Part shown: one piece after another, positions 6,906 through 14,815 of the stretch
Position numbering within the stretch: position 1 is the first letter of the stretch
Layout: each line of letters begins with the position of its first letter
NCBI GenBank assembly: GCA_947056845.1
Contig: CAMSCJ010000015.1
Location: forward strand, 1 to 39,325
Length of the DNA stretch: 39,325 bases
Direction: 5' to 3'
DNA from: an uncultured Mycoplasmatota bacterium
GTDB taxonomy: Bacteria > Bacillota_I > Bacilli_A > RF39 > UBA660
Notes under the pieces: model-generated
What the model was told of the DNA's origin: nothing
Seen by the model: the letters and a program-made list of their open reading frames with translations, nothing else
Database searches by the model: none
Made by a program: the position numbers and the translations under genes

Positions 6906-7850
6906 TTAATCTTCTAAAAAATTCATTATTAAATCAATTAATACTTCCTTTTCTTTAGGATTGGACTGAGCTATTAATAATGTAATTGCTACTAATGTAT
7001 TATTATCTATAATTTGTTTATTATTTTTATATAGAATGCCATAATATTGTAAGAAATATATAAATAAGGTTGCCGCAATACGTTTGTTACCATCTATAAA
7101 GACATGATTTTTTATAATCAAATATAAAAAATTAGCACCCTTTTCTTCTAATGAAGGATAAACATCAATCCCATCAAATGATTGATAGATATTTCCTATT
7201 ATACCCTTTAGACCATTATTTCTTTCTAAAGCAAATAAATTACTTTCACTATTAAATTTTAAATCGTTAATTATTTTTAGACAATCTTCATATTCAATTA
7301 CATTATTATTCATAGTTCCTTTTGGTTTAGGAATTTTTTTATGATCATAGTCATCAAGAAGACCTAATGCATTTGAATAATTATTGATAACTTTAATCAT
7401 TTCTTTTGCATCACTATCTTGCAAACTAGAATCAATGCGACTAGCAATATCTATTAATTTAACTGTCTTTTCTAAATATTTTAACCTTTGTTCATTAATA
7501 GAATAACCCTTTATTAAATATTCTTTAAGTATTTTATTAGCCCATTTTCTAAAGGCAATACCATTTCTTGATTTAACACGGTATCCTACACTAATAATCA
7601 TATCTAGGTTATAATATTCAATCTCACGATTTACATTTCTATTTCCTTCTTTTTGAAGTGTCGCAAATTTTGAGACACTTGAATAATCCAATTCTTCCTC
7701 TAACGCATTATTAATATGTTTTCTAATAGTTTTATAATCTCTATCAAATAATAAAGCCATTTGATCTGCATTTAGCCAAACAGTCTCATCTTTCATATTC
7801 ACTTCTAATTTAACATTTTGATTTTCAAATAATATTATTTCGTTTTTCAT
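6906..7850 (-). CDS. RhuM-type N-terminal domain fused to Doc/Fic-family domain
   Basis: 314 residues. Residues 1-120 are the RhuM virulence-protein domain (VWLNADQMALLFDRDYKTIRKHINNAL, then YYNLDMIISVGYRVKSRNGIAFRKWA). A helical linker follows. The C-terminal 130 residues are a Doc-type Fic domain with motif HVFIDGNKR (H249, D253, N255, K256, R257). The NKR ending matches Doc kinases (HxFx[DN]xNKR), which phosphorylate EF-Tu, rather than the HPFxxGNGR motif of AMPylating Fic proteins. No separate antitoxin gene is adjacent, so any neutralising function would have to be in the N-terminal domain. It has its own strong promoter and faces the ATPase operon convergently. The family is clear; toxin activity is inferred. 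Confidence 0.88.
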   Translation of the reverse strand: MKNEIILFENQNVKLEVNMKDETVWLNADQMALLFDRDYKTIRKHINNALEEELDYSSVSKFATLQKEGNRNVNREIEYYNLDMIISVGYRVKSRNGIAFRKWANKILKEYLIKGYSINEQRLKYLEKTVKLIDIASRIDSSLQDSDAKEMIKVINNYSNALGLLDDYDHKKIPKPKGTMNNNVIEYEDCLKIINDLKFNSESNLFALERNNGLKGIIGNIYQSFDGIDVYPSLEEKGANFLYLIIKNHVFIDGNKRIAATLFIYFLQYYGILYKNNKQIIDNNTLVAITLLIAQSNPKEKEVLIDLIMNFLED

Positions 7851-7872
7851 ATATCTCCTCCTATTAATAAAA

Positions 7873-7940
7873 TTAACACATTTTAATTCAAATTATCTAA
7901 GTGTTAACTTTATTATATAGAAATTATGTTCGTGTGTCAA
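7873..7940 (-). promoter_or_regulatory. consensus promoter plus inverted repeat before RhuM-Doc gene
   Basis: Minus strand: TTGACA (7940-7935), 17-bp spacer, TATAAT (7917-7912), a perfect sigma-A promoter. Immediately downstream, GTGTTAA (7901-7907) and TTAACAC (7873-7879) form an inverted repeat with a 21-bp gap, a plausible operator over the start of transcription. Confidence 0.75.
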
Positions 7941-7970
7941 CCGTTTTTTTCAAAAAAAATAAATTAGGAA

Positions 7971-9809
7971 TTAACCTAACTTATTTTTATTAATAATTAA
8001 TCTTAAGGAATTTAAAACAAGTAATAATGTTACACCAACATCAGCTATAACAGCATACCAAATTTTTGAATATCCTAATGTACCTAATAGAAGGAATATA
8101 AATTTAATAATAAGCGCAAAAGCAATATTAAAACGAACAATATTATTAGTTTTTTTAGATATTCTTATAGCCTTACTTATTTTATCTAAATTATCAGTCA
8201 TTAAAACAATACTTGAGGCTTCAATTGCAGCATCACTTCCAACCCCACCCATAGAAATTCCTAAATCAGCTATTTTCATAACAGGTGCATCGTTGATTCC
8301 ATCGCCAACAAAGGCTGTAAAGTTTTCTTTTTTTAAGTCAGTAACTTTATTAACTTTATCAATTGGTAACATTTCATAGTAGCAGTCATTAAATTCTAAT
8401 TTCTCGCTTACTTTTTCGACAATTTCTTTATTATCACCTGATAGCATAATAACTTTGTTAACACCTTCTTTTTTTAAAGATTTAACAAGATTAAATGCTT
8501 CTTCTTTTATTTCATCAGCAATGACAATATAACCTAAATATTTTTGATTGCGAGCAATATAGATGGCGGTTCCAATTTCATTTACTTTGGGCACATTAAT
8601 ATTGTTATCTGTAAGTAATAAACTATTACCTAATAAAATATCATTTTTATCTATTTTAACAGATATTCCTTTTCCACTTATTTCTTTAAAATCGCTTATT
8701 CTTTCTTTTTCAATATCTTTATCATATTTTTTTATGATTGCTTTAGCAATTGGATGATTGGAATAATATTCACCATAAGCCGCTAGTTCTAATAATTCCT
8801 CTTTAGCTATATCTACACTATTCATTTTTTGAACGGCAAAATTTCCTTTTGTAATAGTACCAGTTTTATCGAAGACTAATGTTTTTATTTTGGATAAGTT
8901 TTCTAATTCTGTTCCACCCTTAATTAAAATACCATCTTTACTAGCACGACCAATTCCTGAGAAAAAACTTAGTGGAACTGAAATAATTAAAGCACAAGGA
9001 CAAGATGTAACAAGAAAAACTAATGATTTATATAACCAATCATTTAATGAATAGCCTAGCATTAAAGGCACTAAGGTTAAAAGAATAGCGCAAATGACAA
9101 CAATTGGTGTATAAATTTTACAAAATCTGGTAATAAATTTTTCTGATGAAGCTTTTTTATCCTCTGAATTTTCAATTAATTCTATTATTTTAGTGGCTGT
9201 ACTAGTTTCATAAGTTGAAGTTGCTTTAATAGTTAATACGCTATCTAGAGCAGTTGTTCCACTTAAAACGTTCATATCTTTTTTGACATATTTGGGTATA
9301 GATTCGCCAGTTAAGCTAGATGTATCAATATTACCACTACCTTCTATAACGATACCATCTAATCCGATTTTTTCGCCAGGTTTTACAATGAATACATCAT
9401 TTAATTTAGCATCTTTAATATTTATATTTTTTATATCATCATCTATTTTTAAATTAATAGTATCACTTCTTAAATCCATTAATTTAGTGATTGATTCGCG
9501 AGAATTATCAACTGCCTTATCCGATAAATATTCTCCTAAATTAAATAGTAACATAACCATTAATGCTTCTTCATATTCGCCAATATAAAAAGCACCAATA
9601 GTCGCAATAATCATAAGAAAGTTTTCATCAAAAATTTCGCCTTTTAAGATATTTTTTAAAGCGTGTATATACATTTCATAAGATACAAGTATATAACTAA
9701 TAGCTAATAATGTTAAATGTAAAATGTTGTTGTCTTTAAAAATAAATGAAATAGCAAAAATAACAGCACTTATAATAATCTTAAAAAAGTCAAAATTAAA
9801 TTTTTTCAT
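7971..9809 (-). CDS. heavy-metal P1B-type ATPase (Zn/Cd/Pb exporter)
   Basis: 612 residues. It exports a divalent soft metal from the cytoplasm using ATP. Visible motifs in order: a pair of N-terminal membrane segments, TGES at 167-170 (actuator), CPC at 270-272 in the TSCPCALI membrane segment (metal transport), DKTGTITKG with phosphorylated D314, SNHPIAKAI (the HP motif of P1B pumps) and GDGINDAPV. It lacks the usual N-terminal Cys-containing metal-binding domain. I chose the ATG at 9807-9809, eight bases behind GGAGGAG; a longer frame upstream overlaps the repressor gene. It overlaps the end of the ArsR-type gene by 14 nt. With an SmtB-like sensor upstream, zinc, cadmium or lead is more likely than copper. 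Confidence 0.92.
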   Translation of the reverse strand: MKKFNFDFFKIIISAVIFAISFIFKDNNILHLTLLAISYILVSYEMYIHALKNILKGEIFDENFLMIIATIGAFYIGEYEEALMVMLLFNLGEYLSDKAVDNSRESITKLMDLRSDTINLKIDDDIKNINIKDAKLNDVFIVKPGEKIGLDGIVIEGSGNIDTSSLTGESIPKYVKKDMNVLSGTTALDSVLTIKATSTYETSTATKIIELIENSEDKKASSEKFITRFCKIYTPIVVICAILLTLVPLMLGYSLNDWLYKSLVFLVTSCPCALIISVPLSFFSGIGRASKDGILIKGGTELENLSKIKTLVFDKTGTITKGNFAVQKMNSVDIAKEELLELAAYGEYYSNHPIAKAIIKKYDKDIEKERISDFKEISGKGISVKIDKNDILLGNSLLLTDNNINVPKVNEIGTAIYIARNQKYLGYIVIADEIKEEAFNLVKSLKKEGVNKVIMLSGDNKEIVEKVSEKLEFNDCYYEMLPIDKVNKVTDLKKENFTAFVGDGINDAPVMKIADLGISMGGVGSDAAIEASSIVLMTDNLDKISKAIRISKKTNNIVRFNIAFALIIKFIFLLLGTLGYSKIWYAVIADVGVTLLLVLNSLRLIINKNKLG

Positions 9810-10107
9810 TTTTAATCTCCTCCATAATATGTTCCAAGCCATACTCTAAAATGATTTTAATATGATCATCAGCAATTGAATATTTAACTACTTTTCCTAG
9901 TTTTTTAGTTTTTACTAAGTTAGAAGTTCGAAGATTTTTTAGTTGATGCGAGATAGCTGATTGACTAACATTTAATATATCGGCAATTTCATTAACGCAT
10001 TTTTCTCCATTTAATAAAACATCTAGAATTCTAAGTCGTGTGGCATCGCCAAATATTTTAAAAAACTCACTTAAGCCTATTAATAAATCTTTACTATGTG
10101 TTTTCAT
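9796..10107 (-). CDS. ArsR/SmtB-family metal-sensing repressor
   Basis: 103 residues with the winged helix-turn-helix of the family (FGDATRLRILDVLL, then VNEIADILNVSQSAISHQLKNLRTSNLV). The C-terminal helix carries D80, H82, H93 and E96, with spacing that reproduces the alpha-5 zinc site of SmtB (Asp, His, His, Glu) and CzrA. The Cys-based alpha-3N site of CadC is missing (only C37 is present). It should bind its operator when metal-free and release on zinc or a similar ion. It is the first gene of a two-gene operon with the efflux ATPase. A 16-bp operator-like palindrome sits between its promoter and ribosome site. Confidence 0.92.
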   Translation of the reverse strand: MKTHSKDLLIGLSEFFKIFGDATRLRILDVLLNGEKCVNEIADILNVSQSAISHQLKNLRTSNLVKTKKLGKVVKYSIADDHIKIILEYGLEHIMEEIKNEKI

Positions 10108-10121
10108 ATTTCCTCCTATAT

Positions 10122-10174
10122 ATGATTATATGTTCATATATTCATATTATATCGATAAAAAAAGAATTAGTCAA
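10122..10174 (-). promoter_or_regulatory. promoter and CzrA/SmtB-type operator of metal-efflux operon
   Basis: Minus strand: TTGACT (10174-10169), 17-bp spacer, TATAAT (10151-10146), then ATGAACATATAATCAT (10137-10122), an imperfect palindrome close to the ATGAACATATATTCAT type of operator used by zinc-sensing ArsR proteins. The operator covers the expected transcription start. Confidence 0.75.
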
Positions 10175-10544
10175 TATTATTATATACATAATTCTTTATT
10201 TCATATCATATCTTTTTTTAAATTTGTCAATTTGTGATACCTTAACATACACGGTTTACTTATAAATTCTTCCCTTTTCTCATTAGTTTTTTCATGAATT
10301 CTACAGGGATACATTGTTATAATACTATGGGTATTTAATTATCTTCATTATTATCACCAAATTTTTTAATATTAAAAGGCAACTGTTGGTAAATACGCAA
10401 TCCGACAAAATTCGACAAAAATAAATTATTTTTAACATTTCGCGTATTAATATAGGCAATTTACTATAAATAACAAAGATTAAATAAAAAAATTTGTTAT
10501 TATTATTACAGTAATATTTTGAAATTTTAGTAAGGTGGAAGACT
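10175..10544. other. 370-bp gap without a credible gene
   Basis: No ORF with a ribosome site is seen. It holds two tandem Spo0A-like boxes (10401-10419) and a 7-bp inverted repeat AATACGC (10392-10398)/GCGTATT (10442-10448) around them. The rest is AT-rich spacer. Confidence 0.5.
10401..10419 (-). promoter_or_regulatory. tandem Spo0A-box-like sites
   Basis: Minus strand: TTTGTCGAA (10419-10411) and TTTGTCGGA (10409-10401), spaced ten bases start to start. The first matches the Spo0A consensus TTTGTCGAA perfectly, the second at eight of nine positions. They lie about 130 bp before the small hypothetical gene at 10545 and upstream of the deacetylase and amidase genes. Functional use is inferred. 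Confidence 0.45.
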
Positions 10545-10913
10545 ATGAATAAGCTTTTAAAAGATGAGGAATATTTAAATTATAAATTTAACACAATAAA
10601 AAAAAATTTAGACAATTTAAAAACTAGCGAAATCTTGGAATGTTTAAAAATATTGGAAGAATTAGATACAATTTATAATATTATGGAGGAAAATAATATT
10701 TATATTATGAATATTAAACAATACCAAGTTTATAAAATAACCGTAATTAAAAAGGCGATTAATAGAAAATTATTTAATATTAATTGTAATAAGGAACAGA
10801 TTGAACTTTTAAAATCATTATTAGATGAATTAAGGTATTGTAAAAATAGATATAAAGAGTATAGTAAATTATTTAATGTAGAGATTCTAAAAATTGAGAG
10901 CATACTATTATAA
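10545..10913 (+). CDS. hypothetical protein, 122 aa, all-helical
   Basis: The ATG at 10545 follows AAGGTGG. The product is highly charged and Lys/Glu/Leu-rich, predicted to be almost entirely helical with coiled-coil tendency (LKTSEILECLKILEELD, later LLKSLLDELRYC). It has four Cys without a motif, no signal peptide and no membrane segment. I do not recognise a family. It stands alone, about 130 bp downstream of Spo0A-like boxes and 250 bp before the PdaA-like gene, so a role linked to sporulation is possible but only suggested by position. Confidence 0.6.
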   Translation: MNKLLKDEEYLNYKFNTIKKNLDNLKTSEILECLKILEELDTIYNIMEENNIYIMNIKQYQVYKITVIKKAINRKLFNINCNKEQIELLKSLLDELRYCKNRYKEYSKLFNVEILKIESILL

Positions 10914-11164
10914 GGATTATATGTACCTTTACATATTCGATTATCTTTAGATTAAATTACCCTTTTTGTTAATATTTTGAGTAATATTGACTTTACATTT
11001 ATTTATAAATAATTATAAAATAGAAAAATGTTTTATTTACATATAAACATAATACTAAAACTAGTTATGTCTTTTTTTATTCACAATTAAATATAATTTA
11101 TTGATAACTTAATTTCTATTTTAGATAATAAAAGTTACAATAATAAGATGGGTGGATTTTATAC

Positions 11165-12235
11165 GTGAAAAAGAGACATTTATATATTATTTTATTTACT
11201 TTAATAATTATATTAAGTATTAGTATTTTCTTATTTTTTAAATTTACTAATAACAAAAATAGTATTATTAATGAATATCCAATTATTAATCTGAATGGCA
11301 AAAATATTATAGATATTGATTTACCACAAGATTTTATTGAGCCTGGGTATTTGGCTTATGATGAAACTGATGGTGATATAACTAATAAAGTGATTGTTAA
11401 AAATGGCATCGACTTCAATACTCCTGGAACATACGAAATTTCCTATACAGTTACTAACTCTATAGGAAATAGTGTAGAAGTAAAAAGATTCATAACTATT
11501 AAAAAAACTAACAAGGTTGAATATAAAGAAGATTATGATAAAATTGATAATACTATTCATGGCTGGGGAACTAATAATAAAAAAGATGGAAAAAGACCAA
11601 ATACGGATATATCAAATGAAGAACTGAAGAAGTACAATGCTTACGCTATGGGGAACGATGAAAAAGTTATATATCTTACATTCGATGAAGGGAATTTAGA
11701 ATCCTACTTACCAGAAATTGTAAATATTTTGAATAAAAATGATATCAAAGCAACCTTCTTTTTATGTCGTGGTTTTATAAAAAATAATCCTGAATTAATG
11801 AAAGAAATGTTAGAAAAAGGTCATTCAATTGGAAACCATACAGCTAATCATATATCTATGCCTACATTAGCTAATTCGGCAAGTTTTGAAAAATATTTAA
11901 AAGAATTATCATTAACAGAGGAAACCTTTAAAGCAATTACTGGTAAACCTATGGATCGAATTTATCGTGAACCTAGAGGAGAATATAGTTTACGAAGCTT
12001 AAGTATTATAAAGGATTTAGGCTATCGTACTTATTTTTGGAGTGCAGCATACAAGGACTGGGATGATAAGTTAACAAAAGAACAGGCTCTGCAGGAAATG
12101 CTTAATCATGTACATAATGGCGCGATATATCTTCTACATCCTAATAGTAAAGGAAATTATTTAGCATTAGATGACTTCATTAACCAAATGAAACAACAAG
12201 GATATACTTTTGATTTAGTTAAAAATATTGAATAA
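11165..12235 (+). CDS. pdaA: PdaA-like polysaccharide deacetylase with N-terminal DUF5011 domain
   Basis: 356 residues. A signal anchor (residues 5-26) is followed by an Ig-like DUF5011 domain (about 38-112: YPIINL, YDETDGDITNKVIV, GTYEISYTVTNSIGNSVEV) and a NodB deacetylase domain (about 165-350). The C-terminal half follows B. subtilis PdaA: YLTFDEGNLESY, GHSIGNHTANH, YREPRGEYSLRSL, FWSAAYKDWDD, and HVHNGAIYLLHPNSKGNYLALDDFI. PdaA deacetylates muramic acid after an amidase has removed the peptide, giving the muramic delta-lactam of spore cortex. The usual TFDDG is TFDEG (D174, E175); PdaA itself deviates there with TFDNG. Metal ligands H225 and H229 are present. The extra Ig-like domain is not in the B. 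subtilis protein. Start is GTG behind GGGTGG. The amidase downstream is a natural partner. Confidence 0.82.
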   Translation: MKKRHLYIILFTLIIILSISIFLFFKFTNNKNSIINEYPIINLNGKNIIDIDLPQDFIEPGYLAYDETDGDITNKVIVKNGIDFNTPGTYEISYTVTNSIGNSVEVKRFITIKKTNKVEYKEDYDKIDNTIHGWGTNNKKDGKRPNTDISNEELKKYNAYAMGNDEKVIYLTFDEGNLESYLPEIVNILNKNDIKATFFLCRGFIKNNPELMKEMLEKGHSIGNHTANHISMPTLANSASFEKYLKELSLTEETFKAITGKPMDRIYREPRGEYSLRSLSIIKDLGYRTYFWSAAYKDWDDKLTKEQALQEMLNHVHNGAIYLLHPNSKGNYLALDDFINQMKQQGYTFDLVKNIE

Positions 12236-12283
12236 TGCTATAATAATAATTAAATTTCTTAACCATTTTTTTAAATAATAATA

Positions 12284-12310
12284 ACATATTCCCATATTAT
12301 CCATAAAATA
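12284..12310 (+). promoter_or_regulatory. possible sigma-K type promoter before amidase gene
   Basis: AC (12284-12285), 16 bp, then CATAAAATA (12302-12310), which fits the mother-cell sigma-K pattern AC-N16-CATAnnnTA. In such AT-rich DNA a chance match is quite possible. Confidence 0.3.
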
Positions 12311-12331
12311 TTTTAAGAGAGGGGAATAAAT

Positions 12332-13543
12332 ATGTATGATTTTGCAGTTGTTGTAGATGCTGGTCATGGAGGTTCAGATCCAGGAGCAGTTTCTGGAAAC
12401 ACATTGGAAAAAGATTTAACATTACAAATATCAAAATATATGTATGAACGCTTTAAGGAATTGGGAGTACCTGTTGCTATTACTAGAAGCACCGATGAAA
12501 CTGTTAGTCCAACAGAACGTGTAAAGCGTATGCTTGATGCGTTTGGAAATAAAAAAAATGTTATCATTATTTCAAATCATATCAATTCTAATACAACAGG
12601 AACCGCTGAAGGAGCAGAAGTTGTGTATGCTCTTAGAAATGAGTCTACCCTAGCACAAAATGTATTAAATGCGCTTGGAGATGCTGGACAGAAAAAGAGA
12701 ATGATTTATCAAAGAAGACTACCGAGTGATAATTCCAAGGATTACTATTTTATACACCGAAATACAGGACAAACAGAACCATTACTGGTTGAATATGGAT
12801 TCATTAATAATGCTCAAGATTTAAATAGGCTTAAAAACAATTATCGTCAATATGCTGATGCCGTTGTTGATGCTGTCATTGCAACCAAAATGGGAGGTTT
12901 TATCCCACCAACAAGCTCAAATACTTATACTGTAAAAAGTGGGGACAGTTTATATAAGATTGCTAGAGATTTTAATACTACTGTTGATAATATCAAAAAA
13001 TTAAATAATTTAAGTTCTGATAATCTATCAGTTGGTCAAGTAATATTAATCCCACAACAAGGTACTAATAATACTTATATAGTAAAAAGTGGCGATAGTT
13101 TATGGAGTATTGCTAATAAATATGATACTACAGTAAATGAATTAAAAAGAATAAATGGTTTAACTAGCAATACACTATCGGTTGGGCAAATTTTAAAAAT
13201 TCCAAATTCTAGTAATACAGATGGCAATGTTTCCGAAATTGGAACATATATAGTAAAAAGTGGCGATAGCTTATGGAGTATTGCCAATCAATTTGATACT
13301 AATATTAATGAAATTAAGCGATTAAATAATTTATCTAGTGATATATTAAATATAGGTCAAGTTTTAAAAATTCCTAATGTTACAGGAAGCTTACCAAGTT
13401 TTACTTATACAGTAAAAAGTGGCGATAGCTTGTGGAGTATTGCTAATAGATATAATACTACTGTAAATTCTATTAAAGAATTAAATAATTTAACTAGTAA
13501 TCTTCTTTCTATTGGGCAGGTTTTAAAAATTCCAACAGCATAA
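12332..13543 (+). CDS. N-acetylmuramoyl-L-alanine amidase (Amidase_3) with four LysM domains
   Basis: 403 residues. The catalytic Amidase_3 domain covers residues 1-188 with zinc ligands H12 (DAGHGG), E26 (NTLEKDL) and H83 (SNHINS), and the catalytic Glu E154 (LLVEYGF). It cleaves the bond between muramic acid and L-Ala of peptidoglycan. Four LysM repeats follow (each TYxVKSGDSLxxIA, ending in VGQVxxIP), binding glycan. There is no signal peptide: the catalytic fold starts at residue 4. This resembles B. subtilis CwlC, made in the mother cell and released on lysis, rather than the exported CwlD. It follows a PdaA-like gene with a 96-bp gap and its own ribosome site (GAGAGGGG). Transport by another route or an autolytic role are alternatives. 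Confidence 0.9.
   Translation: MYDFAVVVDAGHGGSDPGAVSGNTLEKDLTLQISKYMYERFKELGVPVAITRSTDETVSPTERVKRMLDAFGNKKNVIIISNHINSNTTGTAEGAEVVYALRNESTLAQNVLNALGDAGQKKRMIYQRRLPSDNSKDYYFIHRNTGQTEPLLVEYGFINNAQDLNRLKNNYRQYADAVVDAVIATKMGGFIPPTSSNTYTVKSGDSLYKIARDFNTTVDNIKKLNNLSSDNLSVGQVILIPQQGTNNTYIVKSGDSLWSIANKYDTTVNELKRINGLTSNTLSVGQILKIPNSSNTDGNVSEIGTYIVKSGDSLWSIANQFDTNINEIKRLNNLSSDILNIGQVLKIPNVTGSLPSFTYTVKSGDSLWSIANRYNTTVNSIKELNNLTSNLLSIGQVLKIPTA
13075..13455 (+). repeat. recent LysM-coding DNA repeats
   Basis: The stretch coding VKSGDSLWSIAN occurs at about 13081, 13252 and 13412 with only a few base differences over roughly 37 bp. This points to recent duplication or homogenisation of LysM units 2-4; unit 1 is more diverged. 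Confidence 0.8.
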
Positions 13544-13559
13544 ATTTATATAAAAATTT

Positions 13560-13583
13560 AAAAAGAGGGTTTAACCTCTTTTT
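13560..13583. terminator. bidirectional terminator between amidase and DUF362 genes
   Basis: AAAAAGAGG pairs with CCTCTTTTT around a six-base loop; T-rich on either strand. Confidence 0.85.
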
Positions 13584-13602
13584 ATTATAAGTTTAAAATT
13601 TT

Positions 13603-14487
13603 TTAATCTATTTCAATTAATTCATATTCTTTATTTCCAAAACCTAATGTAGTGGCAGCATCAATTGTATGACGTCCATTTTGTCTTTCTATTCTCTCAA
13701 CAAGATGATCTCGCCCCGGGTCATTTGAATTATAAATTAAATCAATGCACGCTTGATCTAAAGCAATAGGATCAAGTGATGACAAAATTCCTATATCTTT
13801 CATACAAGGGTCCTCAGCAACTGCACAACAATCACAGTCAACAGACATATTTACCATAATATTTATATAAGCGATATTTCCATTAAAATATTCTACTATA
13901 CTACTTGCAGCATCAGCCATTGATTCTAAAAATTTATCTTGCTCTGGTAAATGATCCCAGGCAGTTGTTTGGTCTTTATCTACGCCTGCGGTATGAATCC
14001 ATGCTTTGCCTTCAGATGAGGCACAACCAATTGATAGTTGTTTTAAAGCCCCACCATATCCTCCCATAGGATGACCTTTAAAGTGTGATAATACTAACAT
14101 AGAATCATAATTATCAATATTTTTACCTACATAATTTTCTTTTAAAACATACCCATTTTCAATTTTAAGAACTTTATCTGGGCCTTCAGCATCCATAATA
14201 TCCACGTCAAAATATTTTGTCCATCCATGATTTTCCATTAGTTTTTTATGTTTTTCAGTAGAGTTTCTTTCTCCTTCGTAAGCAGTATTGCATTCAACCA
14301 CTGTGCCATTTACATAATTAACTATTTTCTTAACCATTTCAGGTTTAATATAGTTTTGATTTCCTTCTTCTCCAGAATGTAATTTAACCGCAACATTTCC
14401 TTTTAATTTAACCCCTAGTTTGTCATACATTTTAACAATGCTTTCAGGATTTATCTCCCTACAAAAATATACTTTTACTTTTTCCAT
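13603..14487 (-). CDS. DUF362 domain protein
   Basis: 294 residues. Family landmarks: VAVKLHSGEEGNQNYIKPEMV near the N-terminus, LSHFKGHPMGGYGGALKQLSIGCASSEGKAW in the middle, and DIGILSSLDPIALDQACIDLI near the C-terminus. Many DUF362 proteins carry two 4Fe-4S ferredoxin motifs; this one has only a Cys cluster CDCCAVAEDPC (about residues 217-227) and no CxxCxxCxxxC, so it is the short form. Biochemical function is not established. It is cytoplasmic. It stands alone between a shared terminator and the tRNA gene, with ATG at 14485-14487. Confidence 0.85.
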   Translation of the reverse strand: MEKVKVYFCREINPESIVKMYDKLGVKLKGNVAVKLHSGEEGNQNYIKPEMVKKIVNYVNGTVVECNTAYEGERNSTEKHKKLMENHGWTKYFDVDIMDAEGPDKVLKIENGYVLKENYVGKNIDNYDSMLVLSHFKGHPMGGYGGALKQLSIGCASSEGKAWIHTAGVDKDQTTAWDHLPEQDKFLESMADAASSIVEYFNGNIAYINIMVNMSVDCDCCAVAEDPCMKDIGILSSLDPIALDQACIDLIYNSNDPGRDHLVERIERQNGRHTIDAATTLGFGNKEYELIEID

Positions 14488-14604
14488 TTACAATATCCTT
14501 TCTTATTTATAACATTATTTTACCATAATATTAAATTAAAATACATAGAAAGTCAATTTTATAATTTATAAAATTTAGTAGTACCTAAATAGTATCTAAA
14601 AAAA

Positions 14605-14629
14605 TAAAAACCGTTGAATTTCAACGGTT
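14605..14629 (-). terminator. terminator of tRNA-Ser transcript
   Basis: Minus strand: AACCGTTGAA pairs with TTCAACGGTT around a single base, followed by TTTATTTTTTT. Confidence 0.9.
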
Positions 14630-14638
14630 AATTTCTAA

Positions 14639-14729
14639 TGGCGGAGTAGGCGAGATTTGAACTCGCGCGCCAGTTGCCCGACCTACACCCTTAGCAGGGG
14701 CGCCTCTTCAGCCTCTTGAGTACTACTCC
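14639..14729 (-). tRNA. tRNA-Ser (anticodon GCU)
   Basis: 91 nt including an encoded CCA end. The acceptor stem is GGAGTAG/CTACTCC with discriminator G, the anticodon loop is CTGCTAA (GCT), a long variable arm is typical of tRNA-Ser, and the T loop is GTTCAAATC. It decodes AGC and AGU. A consensus promoter lies upstream and a terminator directly downstream, so it is a single-gene transcript. Confidence 0.97.
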
Positions 14730-14758
14730 AAAACGCTTCATTTAATACTACGAATATA

Positions 14759-14787
14759 ATTTTACCTTATATAAGTAATATTGTCAA
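14759..14787 (-). promoter_or_regulatory. promoter of tRNA-Ser
   Basis: Minus strand: TTGACA (14787-14782), 17-bp spacer, TAAAAT (14764-14759). Confidence 0.8.
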
Positions 14788-14815
14788 TAAAAAGCGTTAT
14801 TTTTCATTACACTAT

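Noticed and set aside
8563..9588. Plus-strand open frames inside the P-type ATPase gene
   Set aside because: They are antisense shadows of a conserved gene with all its motifs and have no ribosome sites. The same applies to open frames inside pcrA, the 486-aa gene, the amidase and the 549-aa gene.
11040..11164. Sigma-G-like promoter before the PdaA-like gene (CATAATACTA region)
   Set aside because: The -10 is only partly matched and no -35 stands at proper distance; matches of this quality are expected by chance in such AT-rich DNA.
13075..13455. Regularly spaced near-identical repeats as a CRISPR-like array
   Set aside because: The repeats are in frame and encode LysM units; the intervening parts are homologous too, so this is protein-domain repetition.
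14639..14729. tRNA-Ser gene as an integration site of a mobile element
   Set aside because: No duplicate of the tRNA 3' end and no integrase gene are found on either side.
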